Position numbers and translations under genes: made by a program. A DNA stretch of 64,000 nucleotides from Nocardiopsis eucommiae (GTDB lineage: Bacteria; Actinomycetota; Actinomycetes; Streptosporangiales; Streptosporangiaceae). Location: assembly GCA_018388625.1 (NCBI GenBank), contig CP074402.1, forward strand, positions 3,410,001 to 3,474,000, in the 5' to 3' direction. This document shows positions 9,783-18,776 of the stretch, piece by piece. The notes under the pieces are model-generated. The model saw only the letters and a program-made list of their open reading frames with translations. It was not told where the DNA came from and did no database searches. How positions within the stretch are numbered: the first letter of the stretch is position 1; every line of letters begins with the position of its first letter.

Positions 9783-10571
9783 ATGCTTCGCAAGTACCCC
9801 CGCACCCGGCACATCCGCGGGTCGCGGCTCCAACACGGTGACCACGACCTGTCGGCCGCGCCGTTCGCCGCCCTGGCCGGACGGCACCTGGTCGTGGAGG
9901 AGAAGCTGGACGGGGCCAACGCGGGGATCAGCTTCGGGCCCGACGGGCGGCCGCGGCTCCAGAGCCGGGGCCACTACCTGACCGGCGGTCCCCGGGAACG
10001 ACAGTTCGGCCCGTTCAAGGCCTGGGCGGCGGCGGTGGCGCCCGCTCTGTGGCCCCGGTTGGGCGACCGGTACGTGCTCTACGGCGAGTGGCTGTACGCG
10101 CGGCACACCGTCTTCTACGACGCGCTGCCGCACTACTTCTGCGCGTTCGACGTGCTGGACACCCGCGCCGGGACGTTCCTGTCCACACCACGCTGGCATG
10201 CGCTCCTGGCCGGTACGCCCGTGGTGTCGGTGCCGGTGCTGCACGAGGGCCCCCTGTCCTCCCTCGGAGAGCTGACCTCCCTGGTGGGGACCTCCACCTG
10301 CCGGACCCCCGCGTGGCGCGAGGCCCTGGCCGACGCCGCCAGGGCCGGGGGCGCCGACCCCGGAAGGGCGCTCGCGGAGACGGACGGCTCCGACCTGATG
10401 GAGGGGCTGTACGTCAAGGTCGAGGAGGGCGACCACACCGTCGACCGGTACAAGTGGGTGCGGTCGGAGTTCACCTCCGCGATCCTGGACGCGGGCACGC
10501 ACTGGCTGGACCGGCCGCTGATCGCCAACGCGCTGGCCGACCCGGAGGTGCTGTATGCGGCCGTTCGATGA
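9783..10571 (+). CDS. RNA ligase (T4 Rnl/DRAM-type nucleotidyltransferase)
   Basis: Protein of 262 aa with the ATP-dependent ligase motif I EEKLDGANAGISF, in which Lys41 is the predicted AMP-accepting lysine. Motif III-like LYGEWLYARHTVFYDAL, a motif IV-like EGLYVKVEEG and motif V-like VDRYKWVRSEF follow in order. It should seal 3'-OH/5'-phosphate RNA ends through ligase-AMP and RNA-AMP. No ribosome site is visible; TACAAC (9771-9776) lies 6 bases before the ATG, so a leaderless transcript is possible. The last 17 bases overlap the HD/kinase gene. Frame intact. RNA rather than DNA as substrate is inferred from the family. Confidence 0.85.
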   Translation: MLRKYPRTRHIRGSRLQHGDHDLSAAPFAALAGRHLVVEEKLDGANAGISFGPDGRPRLQSRGHYLTGGPRERQFGPFKAWAAAVAPALWPRLGDRYVLYGEWLYARHTVFYDALPHYFCAFDVLDTRAGTFLSTPRWHALLAGTPVVSVPVLHEGPLSSLGELTSLVGTSTCRTPAWREALADAARAGGADPGRALAETDGSDLMEGLYVKVEEGDHTVDRYKWVRSEFTSAILDAGTHWLDRPLIANALADPEVLYAAVR

Positions 10572-11678
10572 ACTCTGTCCCGCCCCGCCGCACTGGGGGC
10601 TGGACTGGAGCCGGGTGCGGGAGGCCTTCGCGTGGGTGCGGGACCTCTCCGGGGTCGAGCAGGACCCGGTGCACCACGCCGAGGGGGACGTGGAGGTGCA
10701 CACCCGTATGGCGTGCGAGGCCCTCGCCGAACTGCCCGGGTGGCGCGCGCGGCCCGCCGAGGAGCGGGTCCGGCTCTTCGCGGCGGTGCTCCTGCACGAC
10801 GTGGCCAAACCCCTGTGCACCCGGCGCGACGAGGAGGGCCGGGTGACCGCCCACGGGCACTCCCGGGCCGGTGACCTGCTGACCCGCAGGTTCCTCTGGG
10901 AGTCGGGAGCTCCGGTCGAGTGGCGTGAGCACGTGGCGGCGCTGGTCCGCCACCACCAGGTTCCGTTCTGGGCTCTGGAGCGCCCGGACCTGCGCCGTAT
11001 CGCCTTCCGCGCCAGTCTGCTGGCCCGCAACGACGACCTGGTGCTGCTGGCGACCGCCGACATCCTCGGACGTCACTGCGGGGACGCCTCGGAGGTCCTG
11101 GACAACGTGGGACTGTACGCGGAGTACTGTGCCGAGCAGCGCTGCCTGGACGTGCCGCGCGCGTTTCCGTCCGACCACGCGCGGTTCTGGTTCTTCCGCA
11201 GGCCCGACCGCGACCCGGACCACGCCGCCCACGACGACACGCGAATGACCGTGACGGTGATGTCCGGCCTGCCCGGCTCGGGCAAGGACCACTGGATCCG
11301 GGAGAACCGTCCGGACGTGCCGGTGGTGAGCCTGGACGCGCTCCGCAGGGAACTGGGGTCCGGCCCGCCGCCGACCAGCGTCGGGTGGTCGCTGCCGCAG
11401 CTGAGCGCGCCCGCGAGCACCTGCGCGCCGGGCGGTCGTTCGTGTGGAACGCCACCAACGTCTCGCGTGACCTGCGCGGAAGGTCGGTGTCCCTGGCCGC
11501 CGACTACCGGGCCCGGGTGGAGATCGTGGCGCTGGAGGCTCCGCCCCGGGTGCTGCGTGAACGGATGGGCCGCAGGTCCGCGCCGGTACCGGCGGCGGCG
11601 GTGGAGCGGCTGATCCGGCGCTGGGAGTGCCCCGACCCCACCGAGGCCCACCGTGTGGCCCGACTGGTGACCGGCTAG
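10555..11678 (+). CDS. HD-Pnk-type RNA end-healing enzyme (HD phosphoesterase plus polynucleotide kinase), frame broken once
   Basis: About 374 aa after repair. The N-terminal HD phosphohydrolase has VHTRMACEAL, LLHDVAKPLCTRRDE near residue 80, HGHSRAG and HHQVPFW. The C-terminal P-loop kinase has SGLPGSGKDHW near residue 237, then SLDALRREL and FVWNATNVSRDLR. This is the architecture of HD-Pnk, an enzyme with 2',3'-phosphoesterase and 5'-OH kinase activity known from Runella. Together with the overlapping ligase it can heal and seal broken RNA. Adding one base to the G run at 11355-11358 joins SLDALRRELG to VRPAADQRRVVAAAAERA. The ATG at 10555 has GGAGG 6 bases upstream. Confidence 0.85.
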
Positions 11679-12025
11679 CCCGCGGTCGGGGTGTCTCGGG
11701 ACGCGGTACGGTCCTCCCGGATCCGGTGACCGAGCAGTGTGCGACCTCAACCAGAGTTGAGGTCAAACGGAGAAAACGGCATAAAACGACCAATCACCCT
11801 TTCCCCTGTTGACACTTGCGACCCAAACACTCATCTTGAACACCAACAGGCCTAGGTGACGCGCTTTTCCGGATAGCATGACCCGGGACCTTCAGAACCG
11901 CGTGGACCACGCCGATCGGGTCAGCACAAGCCCTACACCACAGGGCCTGCCGCATTCGGATTTGTCACCCCGGTACACCTTGCGGGGTTTTTCGGCACCC
12001 ACGTTTTCCATCTGCATTGAGAACG
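11679..12025. other. Intergenic region upstream of the MFS gene
   Basis: No gene seen in about 350 bases, which are less GC-rich than the flanks. It contains the MerR/SoxR-like dyad described separately and a promoter candidate for the MFS gene: TTGACA (11809-11814), 17-base spacer, CATCTT (11832-11837). That would give a leader of about 180 bases before the ATG at 12026. Confidence 0.4.
11736..11766 (-). promoter_or_regulatory. MerR/SoxR-like operator within a 19-bp-spacer promoter
   Basis: The perfect dyad GACCTCAAC (11743-11751), loop CAGA, GTTGAGGTC (11756-11764) contains CCTCAA-N6-TTGAGG, the core arrangement of SoxR boxes and related MerR-family sites. On the minus strand TTGACC (rc 11761-11766) and CACACT (rc 11736-11741) flank a 19-base spacer holding the dyad, the over-long spacing typical of MerR-activated promoters. 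No minus-strand gene follows and no MerR gene is visible in the window, so the target is unclear; the plus-strand MFS exporter is the other candidate. Confidence 0.5.
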
Positions 12026-13452
12026 ATGTCAACAACGGAACCCCGCGTTGGGGAGACCTTTCCGACTCGAGACACCGGACGTTGGCGACGCCATTTCGCG
12101 TTGCTGTGGAGCAGTGTGGCGCTGGCCAGCCTCGGGACCATGACCTTCGGCCTGGCCATCCCCCTCCTGGCCCTGTTCCACACCGGGTCTCCCGTCCTGG
12201 CCGGTTGGATCGCCGCCGCCGGCATGGTGCCCCGTACCGTCCTGCACATACCCGTCGGCCTCGTGGTGGACCGCCACGACCCGCGCACCGTCATGGTCGT
12301 CGGTCTGGCCACCCGTGTGGCCTGCGTCGTGCTCTTCGTCGGTCCCGTCCTGGTGTTCGACGCGCCGGTCGTCCTGCTCGCCGTGGCCTCGGCCCTGCAC
12401 GGCGTGTGCGGCACCCTGCACGCGACGGCGGGGGCGGCCGCGGTGCCCCTGCTCGTACCCCGGGACGAACTGGCCGGCGCGGCCGCCAAGAACGAGGCCC
12501 GCACCGACGCCACCCAGATGATCGGCCGCCCGCTCGGCGGTGCCCTGTACGGACTGGCACACGGGCTGCCCGCGCTCTTCGACACCGTCGTCTCCGCCCT
12601 GGGGCTGTGGGCGGCCTGGTTGCTGCCCCGGATCCCGAGGAGGGCGCGGCGCTCCGGTTCCCGGCACGGTGTCCTCAGGGAACTCTCCGGGGGCTTCCTG
12701 CTCCTGCGCTCGGACCGCTTCCTGCTGCGGTCCCTGGTCGTGTGCACCGTCACGAACGCGCTCTTCCAGTCGGTCTGGCTGATCATCATGATGACCGCCA
12801 CCGACGAGGGGCTGTCGGCCTTCCTGCTGGGCGTGGTGTTGGCCGCCACCGGTGCCGGAGGGCTGCTCGGCGCCCTGCTCGCCCCAATCCTGGTCCGCAG
12901 GTTGACCCCCACCCGGATGGTGGTGCTCTGCCTGTGGTCCTGGCTGGCCCTGACCCTGCTGCTGGTGACGGCCGAGCGGGCCGGACCGACCTGGCTCCTG
13001 GCGACGCTGCCCGTGGTCTGGGGCGGCATCGGCTTCGTCGGCGCGCACATGAACGTCACCGTGGCGACGTACCACACCACCCACGTGCCCCCGAGTACCT
13101 GGGACGGCTCACCGGTACCGTGCGCTTCCTCAGCGGGGGCGCCCTGCCCGTGGGCATGCTGTGCGGGGGCTACGCGCTGGAGTCACTGGGGGTGCACGGC
13201 ACCGTCCTGCTGGTGTGCGCGGCCGTCGGAACGCTCACCCTCGCGTTCACTCTGGCTCTCGTTCTGCGCTCGGGTCAGCCTCGAACGGCACCGCGAAGGA
13301 GCCGGCCGCGCCCCCGGACCGTACGACGGGGGCCGCCACCGCCTCCAGGACCCACTCCGCCGGAACCACCTCGGCCAGAGCCCGAAGACCCGAGGCCAAA
13401 TCCCGGTGCACCTGCTCAGCGCTCCGGTCGGTACGCGCCTGGACGTGGTTGA
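12026..13452 (+). CDS. MFS transporter (drug exporter-like), frame broken once
   Basis: About 475 aa with twelve predicted helices, e.g. LLWSSVALASLGTMTFGLAI, VGLVVDRHDPRTVMVVGLA (the MFS loop 2-3 motif, D-R-x-x-x-R-type), VVLAATGAGGLLGALLAPIL and GTVLLVCAAVGTLTLAFTLAL. The family is that of macrolide/drug MFS exporters. The frame is lost at HVPPSTW; adding one base to the C run at 13088-13092 gives HVPPEYLGRLTGTVRFLSGG and the last helices. After the last helix the frame continues as a Pro/Arg-rich tail to 13452, antisense to the next gene for about 200 bases; the true end may lie closer to 13260. No strong ribosome site precedes ATG 12026. Confidence 0.8.
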
Positions 13453-13885
13453 GGGCCTCGTCCACCGCGTCGCGGAGGTCGTCGACCCGGTCCTGTCCGT
13501 CCGGCGAGAGGACGTCGCGCATGCGCTCCACCGCGATCACCGCCTCGAAGACGTCCGTCCGGGCCTGACGCACGAGCTCGGAGAGGTCGTCGCCGCCCTG
13601 CCGGGACGGTCCGTGCAACCGAATCTGCGCGATGCTGCGCATGCCGATGTCGAGCCGCAACACGCTGCCCCGCACCTCCTCCAACCGGGTGCGCACCTCC
13701 CGCTCCCGGGCCAGACCCCTCTCGTGGTCGCGCAGCTCCCGCTCCCGCTCCAGGGCGTGCTCGGCGCGCCATCGCTCCACCTGGGCGGCGCGGTGCCCCG
13801 ACAGGGCCGTCGCCCCCAGAGTGCTGACGGCCGTGATGACGCCGGTGATCAGTGCGACCAGCACGGTGGAGTCGAACAGGCTCAA
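13247..13885 (-). CDS. Membrane-anchored coiled-coil protein
   Basis: Protein of 212 aa with one N-terminal transmembrane helix (STVLVALITGVITAVSTLGA) followed by a long charged helix (VERWRAEHALERERELRDHE, continuing to VRTRLEEVRGSVLRLDIG) and a second helical region. I do not recognise a family. The TTG start at 13885 has GGGGGA 5 bases upstream. It would overlap the end of the STAND gene as TTGA once that gene's last frame break is repaired, so it is probably co-translated with it. Role unknown; a membrane platform for the STAND protein is possible. Confidence 0.65.
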   Translation of the reverse strand: MSLFDSTVLVALITGVITAVSTLGATALSGHRAAQVERWRAEHALERERELRDHERGLAREREVRTRLEEVRGSVLRLDIGMRSIAQIRLHGPSRQGGDDLSELVRQARTDVFEAVIAVERMRDVLSPDGQDRVDDLRDAVDEALNHVQARTDRSAEQVHRDLASGLRALAEVVPAEWVLEAVAAPVVRSGGAAGSFAVPFEADPSAEREPE

Positions 13886-15567
13886 CGCGTTCCCCCTTGG
13901 CGGCTCCCCGCTGCTCGGCTCGGATCTCACCACGCGTGCGCCGCGCCTCGGTGATCCCGCCGCCGCCCACCATGGCGCCCTCCAGGACGTCCAGGGCGGA
14001 ACTCCCCTGCCCCGCGAGCCAGAGCACCTGCCCGATCCCGGCCCGCAGGCTGGGGTCGGCGTGCACGCGCCCCTCGGCCGCCGCCAGCCCCGTCAGCCCC
14101 GCCGACCGCTCCCCGACCATCAGGCGGTTGCGCGCCTCGGCCACCAGTAGGCGCGAGACCGCCGCTCCGTCACCGACCGCCTCCCGCTGCCGTGCCGCGT
14201 CCGCGTAGTGTCCGGCCGCCGCGCGGTGGTCGCCCCGCTCGAAGGCGAGGTCTCCCAGGAGAGCCGTGAGCAGCGCGCGCTCCCTCGGACCCGGTGCCGG
14301 ACGGGAGCTCAGGCCCCGACGCGCCTGTTCGGCGGCCAGCACCGTCTCCCCCGGGTGTGGGCGACGCGGGCGGCGTCCAGGAGGTTCGGCTCGCCCTGGC
14401 CGCGGGGAGCCGGAGGAAACGGGGACAGTGCCGCGAGGGGACGGGCCAGCCTCGGATGCCGTAACAGGTAGGCGGACCCGTCGCGGTTCGCGGTCACCAG
14501 ATGGCGGTCCTCCAGGGCGTGGACCATTCCGGGTGTGAGCTCGCCGTCCGGATCCTCGCAGGCGGGACGGCCCACGCCCCGGGGCCCCGCCTCGGCCACG
14601 GCGCGCAGCCACGCGTGCGGGACCTCCGGGGACACCAGGTGTTCGTGGGCCACCTCCGCCAGGACCCTCGACAGGTGCACCGTGAGGACGCGGTCGACCT
14701 CGGCGTCGGAGTCCGGTACCAGGGCGGTTCCGGTCCCGTTGGCCTCCTCCCAGAGCGCCTGCCCCAGGATCTGGAGGAGGGCGGGCTCGACGGTGTCGTC
14801 GCCGGCGCGGAGACCGCTCCCCGTCTCGCCCACGGCGCGGATCTGGTCGACGAGCCGCCCGGAGTCCCGGACCGCGGTACGCGAGCCGGCCAGGGTCAGG
14901 GAGCGCGTCACCACCTCGGTCGCGGTGCCGGGGGTGAACGGGGCCAACCCCACCTCCGCGTGCTCCACCTCCCGTTTCTCCACCAGGCGCCGGAGCTCGT
15001 CGAGGTGCTGCGTGCGCACGGTCAGCAGCAGGTGCAGGTCGGGGCGGTGTTCCACAGCGGTGAACAGCTCGTCCAGGAAGTCCCGGCGCACCGGTTCGGG
15101 CGCGGCGGAACGCCGCAACAGGAGTTCGGTCTGGTCCAGAACGGCGAAGACCGGCCGGGGCAGGCCCTGCCGGTCGGTGCTCTCGTGGGTGCGCAGGTAG
15201 TCGGTGATCGAGGTGCCCGGCCCGTGTGTGGGAAAGTCCGAGGGGCTCCACAGCGCCAACAGGGCCCTGCTGTAGGGGTTCTGACCGGGGAGTATGGCGG
15301 CGGGGAAGCTCGGGTCGAAACGGAGTTCGCCCAGGGGAGGACGGTGCTCCCGCGATCGGTGAGCGCGGGCAGCGCGCCGGCTCCGACCAGGGAGGTCTTT
15401 CCCACCCCGTTGTCCCCGTGAAGGACGGTGAGCCGGTGGCGGCTCCAGGAACGCACCAGTTCCTCGGTCTCGGAACGGCGGCCGAGAAAGTGTCGCCGGT
15501 CCCGGGCGCGGAAGGGCCGCGCCCCGACGAACGGTCCGTGCGCGTGGACGATGGCGGCTCGTGTCAT
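13882..15567 (-). CDS. STAND-type NTPase with C-terminal helical repeats (nSTAND1-like), frame broken three times
   Basis: About 562 aa. The N-terminus GPFVGARPFRARDRRHFLGR leads to a P-loop HGDNGVGKTSL at residues 50-60 and a Walker B-like PVFAVLDQTELLL. An NTPase lid and helical region follow (HAWLRAVAEAGPRG, DGELTPGMVHALEDRHLV), then TPR-like repeats (ALLGDLAFERGDHRAAAGHY). This order is that of nSTAND1 signalling ATPases. Single-base gaps are inferred at 15334-15337, 14348-14352 and 13892-13896; the last repair creates a TGA overlapping the TTG of the next gene. The ATG at 15567 has GGGAG 7 bases upstream. It lies downstream of the FxSxx-type precursor on the same strand. Confidence 0.75.
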
Positions 15568-15712
15568 GAAGCAGCTCCCGGCCAGCGAGAATGGAGACAG
15601 CGTCTGCGTGATGAGCGCTGTCCATGGTGTCACGTCAGGGCCCGGTTTCGGGCCCTGGTGACATTCCTGTGTCCTTTTCGCCGCACCGACGACGTGTCGC
15701 CACCGAACGGTC

Positions 15713-15886
15713 CTACTCGGGGTCGTTGACGAACCCGGCCACCACCTCGGCGCCCGCCTCTCCGGGGTCGAGCACCGTACGCAGCGCCTCGGCTATCGCC
15801 GAACCGCCGATGCCCTCCAGGTCGCGCAACGACAGCTCACCCACGTCCACCAGCGCTGTTCCACCGGTGAACCCGTGTTCTCCCAT
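15713..15886 (-). CDS. FxSxx-COOH-type RiPP precursor peptide with variant end FVNDPE
   Basis: Peptide of 57 aa. The middle (ALVDVGELSLRDLEGIGGS, AIAEALRTVLD) and the ending EVVAGF match the family of FxSxx-COOH precursors, whose leader has the pattern DVxxLSLxxL then ALRRxL. The family normally ends F-x-S-x-x at the C-terminus; here it ends FVNDPE, so Ser is replaced by Asn and one residue is added. The ATG has GGAGG 7 bases upstream, so expression is well supported. It is divergent from fxsT and 7 kb from fxsB. A missing base near the end could in principle change the tail, but no single-base change in the local C or G runs gives F-x-S-x-x-stop. Confidence 0.75.
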   Translation of the reverse strand: MGEHGFTGGTALVDVGELSLRDLEGIGGSAIAEALRTVLDPGEAGAEVVAGFVNDPE

Positions 15887-16151
15887 GTGCTCGCCTCCGC
15901 GTGATAGCGGCCGCCGTTCCGCGGCCGACCGCGAACGGCCGGTGGGGTCCGCCCATTCGCACCGGCGTTCTTCGATTCGCCGTACAGAAGTTCCTACCAC
16001 ACACCTGTCCTTCCCTAACCTCTTCGCCTACTCTGATGAGGTTGACGAATCCCTCAGGCAACAAGTACCGACACGACACAACACCGGGACTTCTTATTGT
16101 GATGGGGAAAAGAATTCCTGGTGGGGCCTATGTGAAACCGGAGGACAACGC
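15887..16151. promoter_or_regulatory. Divergent control region between precursor and fxsT
   Basis: 265 bases without a gene. On the plus strand TTGACG (16042-16047), 18-base spacer and TACCGA (16066-16071) is a weak promoter candidate for fxsT. On the minus strand a TAGGAA motif near 15990 could serve the precursor gene. The half nearer fxsT is clearly less GC-rich than the flanking genes, as expected of a promoter region. Confidence 0.35.
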
Positions 16152-18734
16152 GTGACCGCTTCCAAAGGGACCCCCTGGGCCAGAACCGGAACCGTTTCCC
16201 GGAAGGGCACGGCGGAAACAGATTCCCGGAAGTGTGGGGGCGTGTCCCGCCGCGCCACAAGAACTTCACCGGCCGCGACGAACAGATCAGCGCGCTCCGT
16301 GCCGGACTGCTCAATCAGGTCACCGCCGTGGTCCCCCAGCCCTCGGACCCGGTGGTCCCCCACACGCTCCAGGGGTACGGCGGGGTCGGCAAGACCCTCA
16401 TGGCCGTGGAGTACGCCCACCGGTACCGGGGCGAGTACGACCTGGTCTGGTGGATCATGGCCGACCAGCCGGGCCTGGTGGACTCCGCGCTGGCCCACCT
16501 GGCGCCACACCTGGGCCTGCCCGGGCCGGGGGTGACCGGGGTCGAGGACGCCGCCGACGCGGTGCTGGAGGCCCTGCGCAAGGGCGAGCCGTACGCGCGC
16601 TGGCTGCTCATCTTCGACAACGCCGACGAGCCGGAGGAACTCACCGAGGTCATCCCGCAGGGGCCCGGGCACGTCCTGATCACCACCCGCAACCACCGGT
16701 GGGAGGGCGTGGCGGAGACGGTGCCGGTCAACGTGTTCAGCGAGCACGAGAGCGTGGAGTTCCTCAAGAAGCGCATCCCGCGCGGCATCACCACCGAGGA
16801 GGCCGTCGAGCTGTCCGAGGCCCTGGGGCACCTCCCGCTGGCACTGGAGCAGGCCGGAGCCCTCCAGTCCGAGACCGGCATGTCCACGCAGGAGTACCTG
16901 CGCCTGCTGTCCGAGCGCACCGGCCCGCTGCTGCGCGAGGGCAAGCCGCCGGAGTACCCCAAGCCGATGACCGCCGCGTGGCAGCTGTCCGTGGAGAAGC
17001 TCAAGGAGAACCTGCCCGAGGCGATGGAGCTGCTGCGCTGCTGCGCCTTCTTCGGCCCCGAGCCCATCCCCCGCGATCTCTTCTTCCCGGTGGACGAGGG
17101 GCCGATCCGTCCCGAGATGGCGGAGCTGATGGCCGACCCGATCCGCCTGAGCAAGGCCATCGGCCAGCTGGGCCGGTACGCCCTGGTCCGGCTCGACCAG
17201 GCCAACCGCACCATCCAGGTGCACCGGCTGATCCAGGCGCTGCTCCGCGAGGAGCTGGACGAGGACACCCAGGACTCGATCCGGGTCGAGGTGTGGTCCC
17301 TGCTGAGCGCGGCGGCGCCGAAGAGCTTCACGGACGCCTCGGCCCAGGCGCGCTACCTCGAACTGCTCTCCCACATGCGCCCGGCCGGGGTCGCGGAGTC
17401 GGACCGGCCCGAGGTGCGGCGCTTCGCGCTGAACATGCTGAACTTCCTCTACGTGTCCGGAAACTACGAGACCGCCAGCCGCTACGCGCGCAACTTCATC
17501 GAGAAGTGGACGGCCGACTCCGGCGAGGAGGACTCCTTCGTGCTGGAGGCCCAGGCCAAGTACGCCAACCGCCTGCGTGACCTGGGCAGGTACATCGCCT
17601 CGCACGACCTCAACCTGGCGATCCTCCCGAAGATGCGCCGCACCCTGGGCCACGCGCACCCGGAGACCCTCTCCGTGCTCTCCGGCCTGGGCGCGGACTA
17701 CCGGGCGCGCGGCGACTTCTGGCAGGCCCGCGAACACGACGAGGAGGTGCTCCGCCAGTACCAGGAGGCCTTCGGCCCCAACAACACCGCCACCCTGCGC
17801 GCCCTGTACAACCTGGCCCTGGACCACACGCTCACCAGCGACTTCGGGGGTGCGCAGAGCAAGCACGAGCGCGCCTACATGCTGTTCAAGCGCAGCGGAC
17901 CGGCCGGGGGCTCGCCCACGCTGCTGGCCTTCTGGTCCGGGCTGGCCCAGGTGGTGCGGCTGTCCGGCGACTACACGGAGGCCTGCGACCTGGGTGAGGA
18001 CGCGCTGGCCTACGGCCGGGAGCAGTTGGGTGTGGAGGACCCCGCACGCTGCGCGCCCAGGTGGACCTGGCGATCGCCCGGCGGCTCTCGGGTGAGCTGG
18101 ACGAGGCGCTCGAACTCGGGCAGGACGCGCACTCCCGCTACCTGCGGCTGCGCGGCATCAACCACCCGGACACCCTGGCGGCGGCGATGTGCCTGGCGAA
18201 CCTGTGGCGGATGACCGGCGAGCTGGCCGGGGCCCTGGAACTGGCCGAGGACACCGACATGCGCTACGCCCAGGCCTACGGCGCCGACCACCCGTACAAG
18301 CACGGCTGCACGAGCAACGTGGCGCTGCTGTACCGGCTGATGGGCGACCCGGCGCGTGCGCGTTCGATGAACGAGTCGGCGCTCAACGCCCTGGAGGCAA
18401 GGCTCGGCCGCAACCACCACTACACCCTGGCGGCAGCCACCAACCTGGCCAGCGACCTGGCCGCGCTGGGCGAGGCCAAGAACGCGACGCGGCTGGGCCG
18501 GGGCACCCTGCGCCGCTACCGGTCCCTGCTGGGCGAGGAGCACCCGAGCACGCTGGCCTGCGCCTCCAACCTGGTGCTGGACCTGCGCGCCGAGCACGAG
18601 ACGGAGGACGCCGAGGAGCTGGCCGAGCACACGTTCACCGGCTACCTGCGTGCCCTGGGCCGTGAGCACTCCTACACCGGCGCCGCGGGCGAGGGCCGCC
18701 GACTGGTCGCGGACTTCGACCCCCGCTGCTCTGA
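16152..18734 (+). CDS. fxsT: FxsT: FxSxx-COOH system NB-ARC/TPR protein, frame broken three times
   Basis: About 861 aa. The segment VWGRVPPRHKNFTGRDEQ, P-loop LQGYGGVGKTLMAVEY near residues 72-85, DLVWWIMADQP, LLIFDNADEP and TTRNHRW define an NB-ARC-like STAND ATPase; many TPRs with the pattern HPxTL follow (GHAHPETLSVLSGLGADYRA, NHPDTLAAAMCLANLWRMTG). This is the TPR protein that accompanies FxsB and FxSxx peptides. The start GTG 16152 has an ideal GGAGG 7 bases upstream but needs one added base before 16232 (C run 16171-16175 or CCC before GGAAGTG). Further gaps are at 18040-18043 and in the C run near 18719-18724; the last gives the usual family ending DFDPP plus two residues. Confidence 0.85.
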
Positions 18735-18776
18735 GATCGCACCCCGCCCGCCCCCGAACGGAAGGGACCTTTCCCG

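Noticed and set aside
14309..15625. Minus-strand frame starting at 15625 as the STAND protein start
   Set aside because: Its first 100 residues are an Arg/Pro-rich out-of-frame stretch. The true N-terminus with the P-loop is in the other frame from ATG 15567, which has a ribosome site.
16234..17580. Second long plus-strand frame inside fxsT
   Set aside because: Its product is Arg/Gly/Pro/Ala-rich and domain-free, a shadow of the FxsT frame that carries the P-loop and TPRs.
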